The notes beneath the pieces are model-generated. The model did not search any database and had not been told where the DNA came from. It worked only from the letters and a program-made list of their open reading frames with translations. Source: Phallusia fumigata (lineage: Eukaryota > Chordata > Ascidiacea > Phlebobranchia > Ascidiidae). Taken from it: 64,000 bases of DNA. The translations under genes were made by a program, and so were the position numbers. Where the stretch lies: positions 4,263 through 68,262 of the forward strand of contig QXVZ01004525.1 in assembly GCA_008931825.1 (NCBI GenBank). The letters are read 5' to 3'. Shown here piece by piece: positions 47,401-58,932 of the stretch; position 1 is the first letter of the stretch, and every line of letters starts with the position of its first letter.

Positions 47401-49985
47401 AATGGACGGCTACAAAAATCCGAATTGATTTTGGCTGTTTGAAATCGGAAACGCTTTCCTTAATTCTGGATTGTCATGGGTACATAATATACCTTATATT
47501 AGTGTTCCTGTATGACAAGACAACGTGTACTAAGGCTATATAAAACCAATCATACTTTTGTTCGCGTTAAAACACTCCTAACATCATACCAATTTAATAA
47601 CGGTGTTGGTATTATTTATTAAGTTTTTGTGTCGCACCTTCAAGCCCAATTCTGACTTTCGACGGTTTTGAATATTATTGAACGATGTCATTGCCATGTC
47701 ATTCAGGCGAGTCGAAATTATACTAATTCATAGACATGACATTTTATGTGCTTCGCTTTTGGGGCGTGGTTTTCCTCTATTATGTCTTCCGTAATTTTTA
47801 AACTGTCACAACAGACAACACTGATGAGTTCACGATTTTCGTTTGCAGTTTTCTGTATGCCTGGGTGTCATTTTCTTCGCTGAGCTGGTGGCAGGCATTT
47901 TGGGTTTCGTTTACAAGGACTGGTTCCATCAACAGTTTGCAACCTTTGTGAACAAAACCATCAAAGGATACAGAGACGACCCAGACCTTCAAAACATTAT
48001 CGACTTTTCTCAAGAATACGTACGTAAATATAAAGAAATTTTGTTTAAAACAATATCAATTAAAAAAATAGTTGACAGAGAACTTGTATACGGTGAATAT
48101 TGATGTTTATTGATGTTTATTACGTCTTGTAAAGAAAACACGTCATGTGAATTTGAAGCACCGTAGTTGTAATGTGAATTTATTTGCACTAAAAATATAC
48201 GACCGTCGCCTCAGCTGCTGGCTTCGTGGTTGTCTAACTTCTAATTGTGAAAAAATATTATTCAATCGACATTCTACCACTTTGTTTTAGTCTTATGTCT
48301 TTTTAGCCATTACGCACCACACGATTACAAACACTAGTTTTAACCAGTCACATGTAGCCCATGTTTTTCGCCAATCGTATTTCGTTTTGTGAACATGTGA
48401 GGGCTGGACTGTGATGTTAACCTGTGCTTTCAAGCCACCAATTATCCCTCAGGAAGTCCCGTTACATACACAGCAGTCCTAGAGACCAATTGGCGTAATT
48501 TTAGCAATCTCAACAACCCTCCACTTCTTTCTGTAGCTCTTGTGCTGCGGGGGCGATTCGGGCGTAAGCGACTGGGACAACAACGTATACTTCAACTGCA
48601 CGTCGAGTATAGAAGTAAATGGAGTTCCTTTTAAACCGGTGGAATCGTGTGGTGTTCCATTCAGCTGTTGTATCAAGCAAAGCATGACCGATGTTGTGAA
48701 CACGCAATGTGGTTACGGTGTACGAGAGCCTCTTGTAACGGTACGTGTGCCTTTGACTTGATAAAAATCTTCAATCATTTGCCGTGTTTTAGGAGTTAAC
48801 ATTCATAAGGTTAAGGGGTCGATTCCTGTTTTGACCCTCGTTTGTTTACTCTTGCAGCCACGTTACTGTCTTGCTGCTTTAAAGGAAATCCCAAACTTGT
48901 ATATCTTCAACCAAATGGCTAAAACCGTTATGGCCGAATGTAGCAGTGAAATATACGTCTTGGTGGTCGACCAGGCTTAACTTAACCATTCAGCCCAGCC
49001 ACATCGCCCCTACACTTATGTCTTGTGTCTTTATATTGGCTAAAGCTTTTCTCTACTTCACATTAGGCTGCTGAGCAGGTGAAAACTATTCACACTACAG
49101 GGTGCATAACGAGTTTTGAAGACTGGTTGAAAACCAACCTCTATATGGTCGCTGGAATATTCATAGGCGTCGCTTTAGTCCAAGTAAGTATGCCTGTGAT
49201 GTTTTAAGCTATATATTAACAACACCTCAATAATTTGGATTAGGTTTCATCACTTGTTGCTGAAATAAAATAGATGCAGATAAACTGTAAAAAAACTAGC
49301 AACATGCAAAAGGCGTTCTGTAAATTTAGATTCGAGCCCCTTTCTAAGATGAGGTCCTTACTCTCAAACAATGTTTATTGAACATTAAGATGCCAACAAT
49401 GCACTGAACAACGTCCTACAACTTTTACATGGTTTGGTGACTTTTGGTTAAAACCGGTCCAGCCATCTGCTAACATATTTTGCTCCGAACTTTTTGGCAC
49501 ATTGAAAACTGACCCAATGGTTAAAATGCCCCCCGCCAAGTAACTTATACTTTCCCCCAACCTGCAGAAACAGTTCAATGCCTTTAACACGCTTGCAACC
49601 TGTAAAACTGTCCTCAAACTGCTTAAAATTTGCAGCACATATGTCTTTCACGGAACACTTTGATGGTTAAAAAGACAAAAAGTTGTTCGAAGAACATTTA
49701 TTTTGCAACTTTAATGTGATGGTTAAGGCTGCTTTTGGTAACAAACAAGATCAAAACGCGGTTGCAGCGTTGTCATGTACAGTTTCACACCCAAATTTAG
49801 TCATCAGGCATCAATGATTCGCTTTAACTTGATTTACTTTTAATATTTCGCGGCAACTTGGAAACTAGTGTGCCGCGGCATAGTTTGAGAATCACTTCTG
49901 TAAAACGACTTTTTTTTAGATCATACCGATTTGCTTCGCCCAAAACTTAATCAGCGACATCGAAGCGGTCAAGGCTGGCTGGTAG
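44411..49985 (+). CDS. tspan5-like: TspanC8 tetraspanin (TSPAN5/14/17 type), 271 aa
   Basis: Seen: seven exons, all phase 0: 44411-44473, 44550-44600, 44761-44904, 47849-48019, 48537-48740, 49067-49183, 49920-49985. Four membrane segments; SGCIGSLREN after TM2 is the tetraspanin intracellular signature. The large loop runs from YKDWF to the last segment and holds eight cysteines: the CCG, FNC, SCG, SCC, QCG and TGC pattern. Blocks YRDDPDLQNIIDF, CGVPFSCC, NTQCGY and the C-terminus SDIEAV match human TSPAN5/17/14 (268-270 aa). Known: TspanC8 proteins escort ADAM10 from the ER and direct its cleavage of Notch and other substrates. The upstream in-frame ATG at 44369 would add 14 residues; 44411 fits the family better. 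Confidence 0.93.
45700..45805 (+). repeat. Dispersed repeat family 1, copy 2 (partial)
   Basis: GAAATCATAGTGACACAATTG and CAATCACCAAACTGG match the first third of the copies at 43745 and 61950-62260. It lies in the long third intron of the tetraspanin gene. Confidence 0.5.
48858..48980 (+). other. Possible alternative terminal exon of the tetraspanin gene
   Basis: A CTTGCAG acceptor at 48857 is followed by an ORF in the phase left by exon 5 (phase 0), beginning PRYCLAALKEIPNLY and ending in a stop after 40 codons. If used, it would replace the last extracellular segment and TM4 with a short tail. No good donor follows before the stop. Confidence 0.3.
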
Positions 49986-51169
49986 TTATGACAAATTCTT
50001 GCTATACTTGTAGATATATTCTTCAATTAGCAACTGGCTATTGGTGTGTGTTACTAATTCCATGCCCCTTTGAGTGATAACACACTAATTCCCCATTCCC
50101 CCAATTTCTGCCCCTGCATGCATCATGGCGTTATTGTTGTTGAATCATTGCTTGTAGTGTATTTCTTGCGTAGCGGATGCGGATATGCCCACCTTTTGAA
50201 ACTTGCCTGATTGCGAATTAGAAAAACGTTGAAAAGTATTGCGCAATTTTTCATGTCGTCTCCAAACGGTCGCAACGTTTTTTGGTTTTTTGTTCTGTGA
50301 AGACGCATTGTGTAATAACGTCACCGAGTTTACTATACCGTTTTATTGTCACACAATTCATTTTTTTGTGTTATTTGTTTAACTAGTCTGAATGTTACAT
50401 AGTTACGCATCCACACCTTACCTTAATGTAATTGCTTTACGATCTCAACTCTGTGATCTAAATGAGGTCGTTGAGATGTATTGCAACGTCGTGCGGCCAC
50501 ACAAGGCGGGCATCCCCGCATGCAGCCAATTGCGTGTGATTGTAGCATCCGTTTTCTAACCGTGTGCTTCGTAGTGTGCAGCCTAGCTCGATAGGCAACG
50601 TCGCATGCTAATGAATGAACGGAAGTCTTCGACACCTCACGCTTAGCTTGAATGAAGCCATCTTGCTGTATCAAGTTATAAACCATGCGAGAATAAAATG
50701 CTCAACATAATGTACCACCTTCTAACCATAATGTAGTTTTCAAATTAGGAAGCCATAACATTGTTACATCATACCCCTCGCGTAGTTCATAGCTGGTAAC
50801 TTCAGTGTTAAAGTAGCCTGCAACGTAGTTAAATACAGTAAACACGCGTAAATATATTATGTGTGTTCATGACCGGGAATTAACTAAGTCTTAACAAAAA
50901 CCGTATTTGTTGCATTTTGTGTTATTTTCACTACCTCGGGCCAATCCACGGTAACTGCATTGCTGTTGCGTGTTGTTGCATCTGCACGTTTGGGTTTTAT
51001 CACACCACATGACTTAATCATTTGTTTCACACGCTTTCGCAAAACACTTTGATCCGCATACTTGAATTGTTGCAGTAATTGTTTGAAATGCAAAATGTTT
51101 CGATATGTAGACAAACCAACTGTACCCTTGCAAATTTTCAAAAAAAATTCTTGTTATCTGTACTTGGGC

Positions 51170-51300
51170 CATTGGTTCCTAACCGGGAAGGAATTCTTTC
51201 CCTGGCTGGGTTAAGAGGATTTCCACTTGATAGTTAGTTATTCTTGACAAGTGCAGTATTTGTTTATAGCTAGACCGTTGATTCCAAACCTTTTAATAAC
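51170..51300 (-). repeat. Dispersed repeat family 2, copy 4 (inverted)
   Basis: On the minus strand it reads GGTTTGGAATCAACGGTC, AATAACTAACTATCAAGTGG, GAAATCCTC and ends GGTTAGGAACCAATGG. This is the full order seen at 20225-20370. Confidence 0.55.
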
Positions 51301-52343
51301 ACTTTATGTCACTTTTTGTCTGGAACGGGACGAATTAAAAGTTTCAAAATAAGCAAAGCGGGGGATACATCAAGTAAGGTTGAAAACCAATGACTTGAGC
51401 GATGGTTTGTCTACACTTGAAACTGTAAACTGTTTACAAAAGCAAAGCAGTCAAAAACGCCAAACACCCCCTTCCCCGATAAAAAAAATTAATTATTCTG
51501 TGTGCTTAATTCCGTGTCACTGTTTTTCTTCTAGACACAGCCAGCGTATGATGGCATCCGAGTGAACTTGTCAATTCTTGTGTGGGTAGCGCTTGCTGCA
51601 TGTTAATTTTAATTTGGAGAAACACCAATTACCGGAAAATCTCTTATCTAACCCCTTTGATTGCGCAACCTTTTGCCGCGTGAACTTTTGTTTTTCTACT
51701 AACGCTGGCGGCTGACGCTCGTTTCTATCTCCTAGTGTTTTCGTGTGTTTTTGTATAGTTGTAGAAGTAGTTTTTTGTCACCACAAGCCCTGAAATGTGG
51801 TCGTGTAAAGCACGTGTTCAGCATATTTTTAAATTGTTAACCTGTTAATGTGTTCAAAACCAGTAAATACGTAAAATGCCCAACAACTGTTTAAGTGTTA
51901 TCATTTGACACCATTAAATACACGAAGCGCGGTTTTAACAAATCCTATTTTTTTCAATCGTTTCTTTTTTCAATAATTGTTTGATATCCTTTTTTATCAA
52001 TGTTTGTGTTACGACAGTGGAACCAGATGTAATTATCGCTGCACGCTTGGTAGCTCTGTAATTAATTAAGCTCATCTAATTTTTGGACCAATTTTCTTTA
52101 CAATTCTTTTTGAGACTTGACCTCAATTAAAACGTTAGCCACATCTTCATTACTTTGAACCACGTACTGCATTCCTATTTCCTGTGACATTTTTTTCATC
52201 TCGACCCAGCAGTTGTGTTGTAACATTTACGGGGCCGATAGGTCGTCGACCAAAGGCGTCGTTACAGTGCTGATTAATTTACAAGGCAGGCGCAGTTGAT
52301 GCAGCAGCGGTTACTCTGAAGAAGCCACTGCTGTGCTCCCTAC

Positions 52344-54519
52344 ATGCCTTCGTCGAAACGAAAGATAGACTCAGCTCCAAAGAAGAAGACCGTGCAAGCG
52401 TATCATGAGAAGGATTCTCTCAAAAGACCGTTTTGCAACCGGAAAAATATTTTTGCTGTACTTTTTGTTTGTGAGGTGAAGAACTGTACCTTTTCTTTTA
52501 TGTATATGTTTTTAAATATGAAATACGTAATCATCCGGCGTTTGGCGGACTTTTGCGAACAAACATCATACTTTACCGATGTTTCTTTTAAACCCAAAAA
52601 AGTATTAATATAGTTTTTTTATTTCTTGTTTCATCATTGGAAAAAGGGACCATTGTAATTAGACTATTCCCCTATGCTAAGTACGCAACTTTGTTATTAT
52701 GATCAGAACATAGAACCTTCAATAAATATTCGCTATGTTTTCTTTTATGTTGCTTGCTACCGTACTCATTTCCATCTGTTGGTAATATCTTGATCGTGCT
52801 GCACCAATACGCTTACCCTTACACACAACTATACTGCTTCTTTTTCGCAAGTGTTTTAATATTTTGCCTATGTGCGTGTGAAATTTTAAGCCACACAGCC
52901 CTCGCATCAAGTTTGGTTTTGGAATAGGTTCCCATCGACCCTTGTTAAAAATATGACAAGCATTTTTTCACAGGCTTATAGCGGGACTTTGAAACCGTGT
53001 TAAATCGTATAATATCTTTTTTAACGTAAAACACATGTCACTTTGTAATTCGAAAATATTGACACATTTCTAAACCACACAACATCACGAAACAACGTTT
53101 TTTATATTTTTGCTGTCGAATTGTCCGCAACCACTTTTTATCACTACACGCATTTGAACGTCATTTCGATTCCTGATTTTTCCTTGAGTCAGTTTTCGTA
53201 TGTTGCGTTTCTTGGCCATTACCCAACCTGTACAGTTCGCACACTGTGCCCATGTACCATCGAACATTACAGCAGTTGAACAGAAAATGAGCCTCATTAC
53301 TTTTAAAAATCAGGCGTTGACTTTTATCTGTCTTGTCGTATACTACCAATTGAACTAGTGAGGAACGCCAGGTTTAGCAAGGCTTATTTTACAACAGGTC
53401 ACATTGTTTAATCTGGCTTTAATATCCCTTCAAATCGATCTTATTTTTGGTTGTAAACCTAGTTGTCTAAAATTGTGCCGTAACGACAACCAATCGAATG
53501 CTCACTTGCATACAATTAGTCAAACGTTTTTTAGAGTCTTTTTTTCAGGTGTTCTCGGTCATTGCCCGCTTAATGTTTTTATTTTGACAAATTGTCACCC
53601 CCGAATTTCAAATTTCACTTTCTGCTAAGCCAAGTAGTCCAGTTTGAGAATCAATGGTTTGGATAGGGGCTAGATCCATTGGAAGTGTTGAACCGAAATG
53701 CTTTGAAAGTGTTGAAAACATTTGTTAGCCTTCTATGTTCACTATGTCTTTACATTAAGTTTGTATTTTACTATTGGTTGCTGTCTTTTTTTATACGGGC
53801 CCTTGTCGTAAGCCAAGGATAAACACTACTGTATGTGGTGTTTTGATTGGTAGGCTTCAGGCGTTTACGATTTACCTCCATTCAGGGATTTAATGTAGTT
53901 CTACAAAAAAGCAGGCTTACCTGTTGAAGACAATTACGAGTTTTTATTTATGTTTGAGTTTTAGTTAGTTTTGTGTCTACATTGCGACATGTCCGTGTTG
54001 TCTTTTGTCGTGACATTCAATGAGCGGACTAAAGTTTAAAACCAGTCAGTGTATCTTAATTGAAATCATACCTGCCAGACAAGTTTAGTGCATAATGACG
54101 ACCTCGATCGTCGAAATGTTTACAATACAATTTATCACCATATTCAGGTTATTTGGCAGTTGCAGTGTGTTTTAAATTAGCTTCTCTTCCAGTTCGTGTC
54201 TTGTAACTTCAAGTCAGTGTATATTCATTGCAGGCTCATAGAAAGCCGATCACGTATAGAAGAGATAGCGCGAAGACAAAGAGTGTCGAAGAGATGTTTA
54301 CCAGCAGAAAGTACACAGCAAAGGCGAGGCTCCAGACGCCCTTTTGACTTAGACGAATTTCCTTGGGAATCTGTCGAAACTACGGCGCAGCTGTTTTTCT
54401 GCAACGCGCCCCAGCACCCAAATAACATTGCGACGGAAGCTGATGCTAATAGATCGACAAGTCAAGCAGTAAAAGCCGAATCGTCACCTCCATTCAGCGG
54501 AACTTTTTCGGAAATTTGA
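52344..54519 (+). CDS. Candidate two-exon small basic protein, 113 aa, unrecognised
   Basis: Exon 52344-52399 (MPSSKRKIDSAPKKKTVQ) can splice at GC|GTATCA to 54234-54519, whose TTCATTGCAG acceptor is good and whose frame matches. The second exon reads LIESRSRIEEIARRQRV, later RRPFDLDEFPWES, and ends SSPPFSGTFSEI. The lysine-rich start looks nuclear. The donor is weak, and alternatives for the first exon exist (the ORF continues unspliced to 52613). The second exon looks more like real coding sequence than the first. Confidence 0.35.
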
Positions 54520-55888
54520 ACTTGACAAATATTGTTGGTGTTTCTGGTCCCATAAACACAAGCGAATCGTGAGTGGATATGATTGGCGGATTCCGTTCTT
54601 CGTCACTTCTTTGTTCAACATACAATGCATGAGCTGCATATATTGCATCCGAGCTCCAATCATTCTATCGGTTGAATAGTTTACTAGCAGGTCGTCATAG
54701 TCAGCTTCAGATAAATTGGTTATAATCACAAGTTTATTTTGCCAAATGTTTTCATATAACTAAATTATGCGACTTTAAGAATTAAAAAATAGCTTTACTA
54801 AAAAGCAAAACTGCACAGATCGAGCTTGTATCATTTTAGTGCAGACGCTTCAACAGTCGCTGTTACCATCATTACAAAATTGTACATTAAAATGTATTCA
54901 CTATATACAAGCTCTCTGGCAATTATGTTTTTAATCATCGGATTTCTCATATATGACACAGAAAGCACACATTAAAGTATTTATTTGCTTTTTGTCCTGT
55001 TTAATTATATCGTCTACCTCAAGTACTTTGCAACCGACATCTGTGAAACACGTTGTTCGGTCTTTTGTTTCCTGAAGTACAGACTTAAAGACTTTCGTGG
55101 GTTTGCTAGCATTACAATTGGTAACAACAAATCAGGTGCGTAAAGGTTACTTGGTGCTAGGCGGACCACGATAGATAGTTTTTTATTCGTTTTAGGATGT
55201 TTTTTTACAAACTTAGGAACAAAACGCATAATTCGACTTGATAACTTTAAAATGCTGCGGTAAAACTTGGCAACCCATCAGTTCCACATGGGAATTTATA
55301 TTCGCTTGCCCAAACTCGAATGTGCTTGGTTCAAGCCTTGTATGTTTGTTACAGCAAAATCATGTTATGCTAGAGGATTGATAAAGCTAACATAATTGTT
55401 TTTTTGCAGCAACAATAAGAAATAAGCATTTCGGAACCAAAAATTCAGTCAGCCCAAATGTGTTTGGTGTTACGACATAGTGGTCAACATCACTGCATTT
55501 TTTCTGCGTGATGTGCAAATTTGTACGCTTAGGTCAGGTATTACGTTTTTATTCATGTTCGTTTTTCCAAAAAAAAAACGATAGAATTATGTGCCTAAAA
55601 TCTGATAAAATATAGAACAAAAATAGATTGCGGTTAAGTACAAAAATTTCGCTATCCTCCGTTGTCCTGTTTATTGAGGGAATCCCTTTTTTGGAAAAAG
55701 AAATTAAGCCTGAAGTACAACTGTGCACAACACGACCCTTTATGTGCGCTTAATTGCATTTTTATTGAGAGAAATACACAAAATGACAGTCCGTTCTCGG
55801 TCACTCATTATTTGGAGCTGAGTTAATTGCGTGTCTGCTATCATTGACCGTTGTGACGTGAAACTCTTATTCCAATGACAAACTCGAC

Positions 55889-57979
55889 CTAATCATCACA
55901 CTGAACTTTCATCATGGAAGATTTGATTCCACCCCATGTGTTTTTCCAATGATACCAACTCATCGAATTGTGATCAGCTGAAGTGCTGGACCACGGCCCA
56001 TTCAAACGGGCGTAACCGCAAGCGTTGTGCCACCATGGTCCCCCGTAGTCAGCGCCACAGTTTTGCGAATACCTACAAAGTTGGGATGTTGTTTTCTTCT
56101 GCAATAAACGAAAGTCCGAAACGTAACTTAATTAGTTGTAACTAATCCTTCGAAAGTGTGGTTTGAACATAAAAGTGGACTGGTTTGAAATGACAAACAT
56201 TAAAACGTTTAACACACGTGTCTACAGCAATGAATAAAAGAATGCAGCTGCAACAAAACCAAATTTGATTGCTATTACCGTGAACACTTGAAAATCGACA
56301 CTTACAGGTCATTGTCGCGGTCTGCAGTCGAAAATCTCATTCCATTTTGATTGAGAGAGGATTCGAGCATGCTGTTGCCCGCTGTTCCGCTGTACCCTGA
56401 AAGTGCCAGTTGATGCGAACTGACTCCGCTTCCCACCCGAAAATCACTGCCAAAAAGTCGGTCTTATAGCTCCACGATATCAAAAAAGGTTCAATGTTAG
56501 TTGGAAAAGGTCAATTAAATTACCTATATTCAGCAAATGCATGACCGGCGGTAAAATCCCAAATGTCAATTCGTAGGCGACACTTTCTGGCAGAACTTGT
56601 GATTTGATGAAGTTTTTCCAAACCTGATTACAACCGACATGTAAAAAATGTTTGTGTCTGGTTCTAATTGTCATCTGTTTATTTGTATCTTAAAGTTTGT
56701 TGCTCTTATCGGTTCTAATATTTAGATAACGCGTTGGTTTATACCCAGCCAAAACTCCGACGACAAGTTTCCGAATCCATGTTTGTAATCCTCCCAAAGT
56801 CTATTGAAACTTTCTGAACCATCGTACCTGTGTTGAAATACCTAAATATACAAGTGCAACTTACACATACGTTTAATTGCTAAAAATTAGTAATTACCTG
56901 CCATCCATCGGCACAATAAACTTCATCTCCTGATCTGAGAGTTTGGCGTCCTCGCAGTAAAGCATTTTTGCACGAGACGGGTATTACTTGTTTGTGAATC
57001 TCCTCCAATCCTACGGCAAGGACAATTTGTTTAATTTCCTATCTCTTTTTTTCTTTGACTGGTAGCGTTTCAGCATGGGATCGGTACAGTGTGCAAGTTT
57101 GTTTAAAAATACGTTTTTAGTTTAACAGTTCATGCTACACGAAAGGAAAGTAAAAACTGTCGATTTTTTAAAGCTGACTATAAACTGTAATCTTGCTGCC
57201 TTATTAAACCATGTAAACAGGCGTAATAAAACTAGATGTAAATATAGTTACGAATTACAAACCCGTGATTTATCTTCAGCAGGAAAAAATACAATGGAAT
57301 TCTATCAAACCAAATTTGCGCGCTTAAACTTACCTCGTGTTAAGTATGGGCTAAAAGGCATTAGAATAGTCACTACACAACACCATTAAAACCGCATAAT
57401 TACTTTTAGTTGTTTGATAAAGCAAAATCCCTTGTTTTTCCACTTTGTCCAATAAACCTGCAAATGAAACCAATTTCAGTTGTTTAAAATTAATCTCATT
57501 AGTTGTAAAACCAACGCTAATTGCATACTAACAAATTAATCGATATGATTTGTCCAGGTGTACCTCTAATATTGAAGCAAGTTTCTGTAACGCCAATTTA
57601 CGTGTTTCTTATATGCCTTTCTTACCACAGTTTGTCACAAGCAACATATTGTATGAAATACCACCAAGACCTTATATAAACAAAACTTCTAATACTGCTT
57701 GTATAGTTACAAAGACCTTGTGCAAAACGCCTCAAACTTACTTGTAACCAAACTCATTAAAGCTGTTGTATTTGCTAGGGGTCCTGGTTCCCCATTTCGC
57801 CCCTGGGGCCCATGAGGACCCATCTTCCCAGGGTTACCCACGTCCCCTTTATCACCCTTCATAAAACCGCCATCCGGTCTTTGACTTTCATCGCAAACTG
57901 GAACGAATCTGCATTGCTGTTGTTGCGATGTGACGGTTGTTCCGACTAGTAACAGCCCAGCCAGGATCAATTGATGCAT
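55889..57979 (-). CDS. Ficolin-like lectin A (collagen + fibrinogen domain), 308 aa
   Basis: Seen: seven minus-strand exons in frame: 57979-57742 (ATG), 57457-57404, 57010-56898, 56841-56745, 56623-56524, 56446-56306, 56072-55889. Signal peptide ([15 protein letters not shown]), [11 protein letters not shown], then about nine Gly-X-Y triplets from [10 protein letters not shown] to GEPGP, a short coiled neck, and a fibrinogen-like domain: [61 protein letters not shown], ending [13 protein letters not shown]. Known: ficolins oligomerise via collagen stems and bind acetylated sugars in the lectin complement pathway. The collagen stretch is shorter than in vertebrate ficolins. Compared with gene B it has one extra 121-bp intron (56624-56744). 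A poly(A) signal is at 55766-55761 on the minus strand. Confidence 0.9.
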
Positions 57980-58932
57980 GTCAACCAGATTAAATGCTTG
58001 CCAGTATAGGGCCTACTTATAAGCTCCTAAATCGAATTGAACATCAACTTTGATCAAAAAATTAGCTATTTTTTCAACACAAAACCATTTGGATATTGGT
58101 TTGTAGTTTGTACAATTCGTATTATGTAACCATTAGGTAAACCTAGATTTGTTTCAATCCAAAACCTATCCTAGCAATTTGCTACCAGTACTGACACTAA
58201 GAATCGTTCAACAAGTTTTGTAAATGCAATCATGTTAAAAAACTGCTTGAAACTTGGTAAAGCATCGTTGACAATCCTATTAAAATGCCAAGTTCTATTT
58301 CTGTCGGTAGAACTTTACTGATAGACATTGCCCGAAGTTTCACAATTACTTCCAAAACCCACTTACATCCAAAGTTATAGCCTACACAGGGCTGTACAGT
58401 TCTTTTAGCTGATATGGCGACAACACAAGTCATACTGGCTCCAGCGTTTATTTGTGTATATTTTTGATCACCGTATTTGCCCACGGCATTTTTGTGACTT
58501 GGTTAAAGCGTTAATCGGCTTTAGTGTCAGTCGCCTTACGAATGACAGTTGGGAAATACTTTTGTTAAGCAATACTTTTTTGAGTGTAAATGAAATCATC
58601 GTTTCACAACGTTAAAGTGTGAGCTTAAATTGGGTCAGTTGTAAAATACATTTGGGAATAATGCAAAAACTGACAATTAAAGATCAATTATTGAAAACCA
58701 CAAGTGAAAACGGATTTTTACGGTTAAAAAAATATAAGTGAAATCGCTACAACAAGTTAACATTTCAAAAAAACTTCAAAAAACTTTTAAAACACGCGGC
58801 GAAACTTAGAACAATCAAATTAACGGATGCCTTGTAGCGCCAGTCTACACTTTTTTAGAAACACAAATTTAACAACAAAACCAACCAACAAACAGATTTT
58901 CCAATTAACAAAGGTTCCAATGCTTTCTTGTT
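57980..58932. other. Spacer between the tandem ficolin-like genes
   Basis: About 950 bp holding the 3' end of gene B and the promoter of gene A. One 84-codon minus-strand ORF (58230-58484) shows no similarity to the lectins. Nothing else seen. Confidence 0.5.

Larger units (their letters stand above)
49986..55888. other. Long gene-poor region
   Basis: It contains the tetraspanin 3' end (AATAAA at about 50693), an inverted copy of dispersed repeat family 2 (51170-51300) and one candidate two-exon gene (52344-54519). Minus-strand ORFs at 50423-50686, 50884-51141 and 53085-53349 show no family motif. Confidence 0.5.

Noticed and set aside
49850-49904. hAT-like end (GTTTGAGAATCACTTCTG) in the last tetraspanin intron
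   Set aside because: No partner end or target duplication could be found, so an element cannot be delimited.
50423-51141. Two minus-strand ORFs (85-87 codons) in the gene desert
   Set aside because: No recognisable domain, no splice link, and length within chance for this composition.
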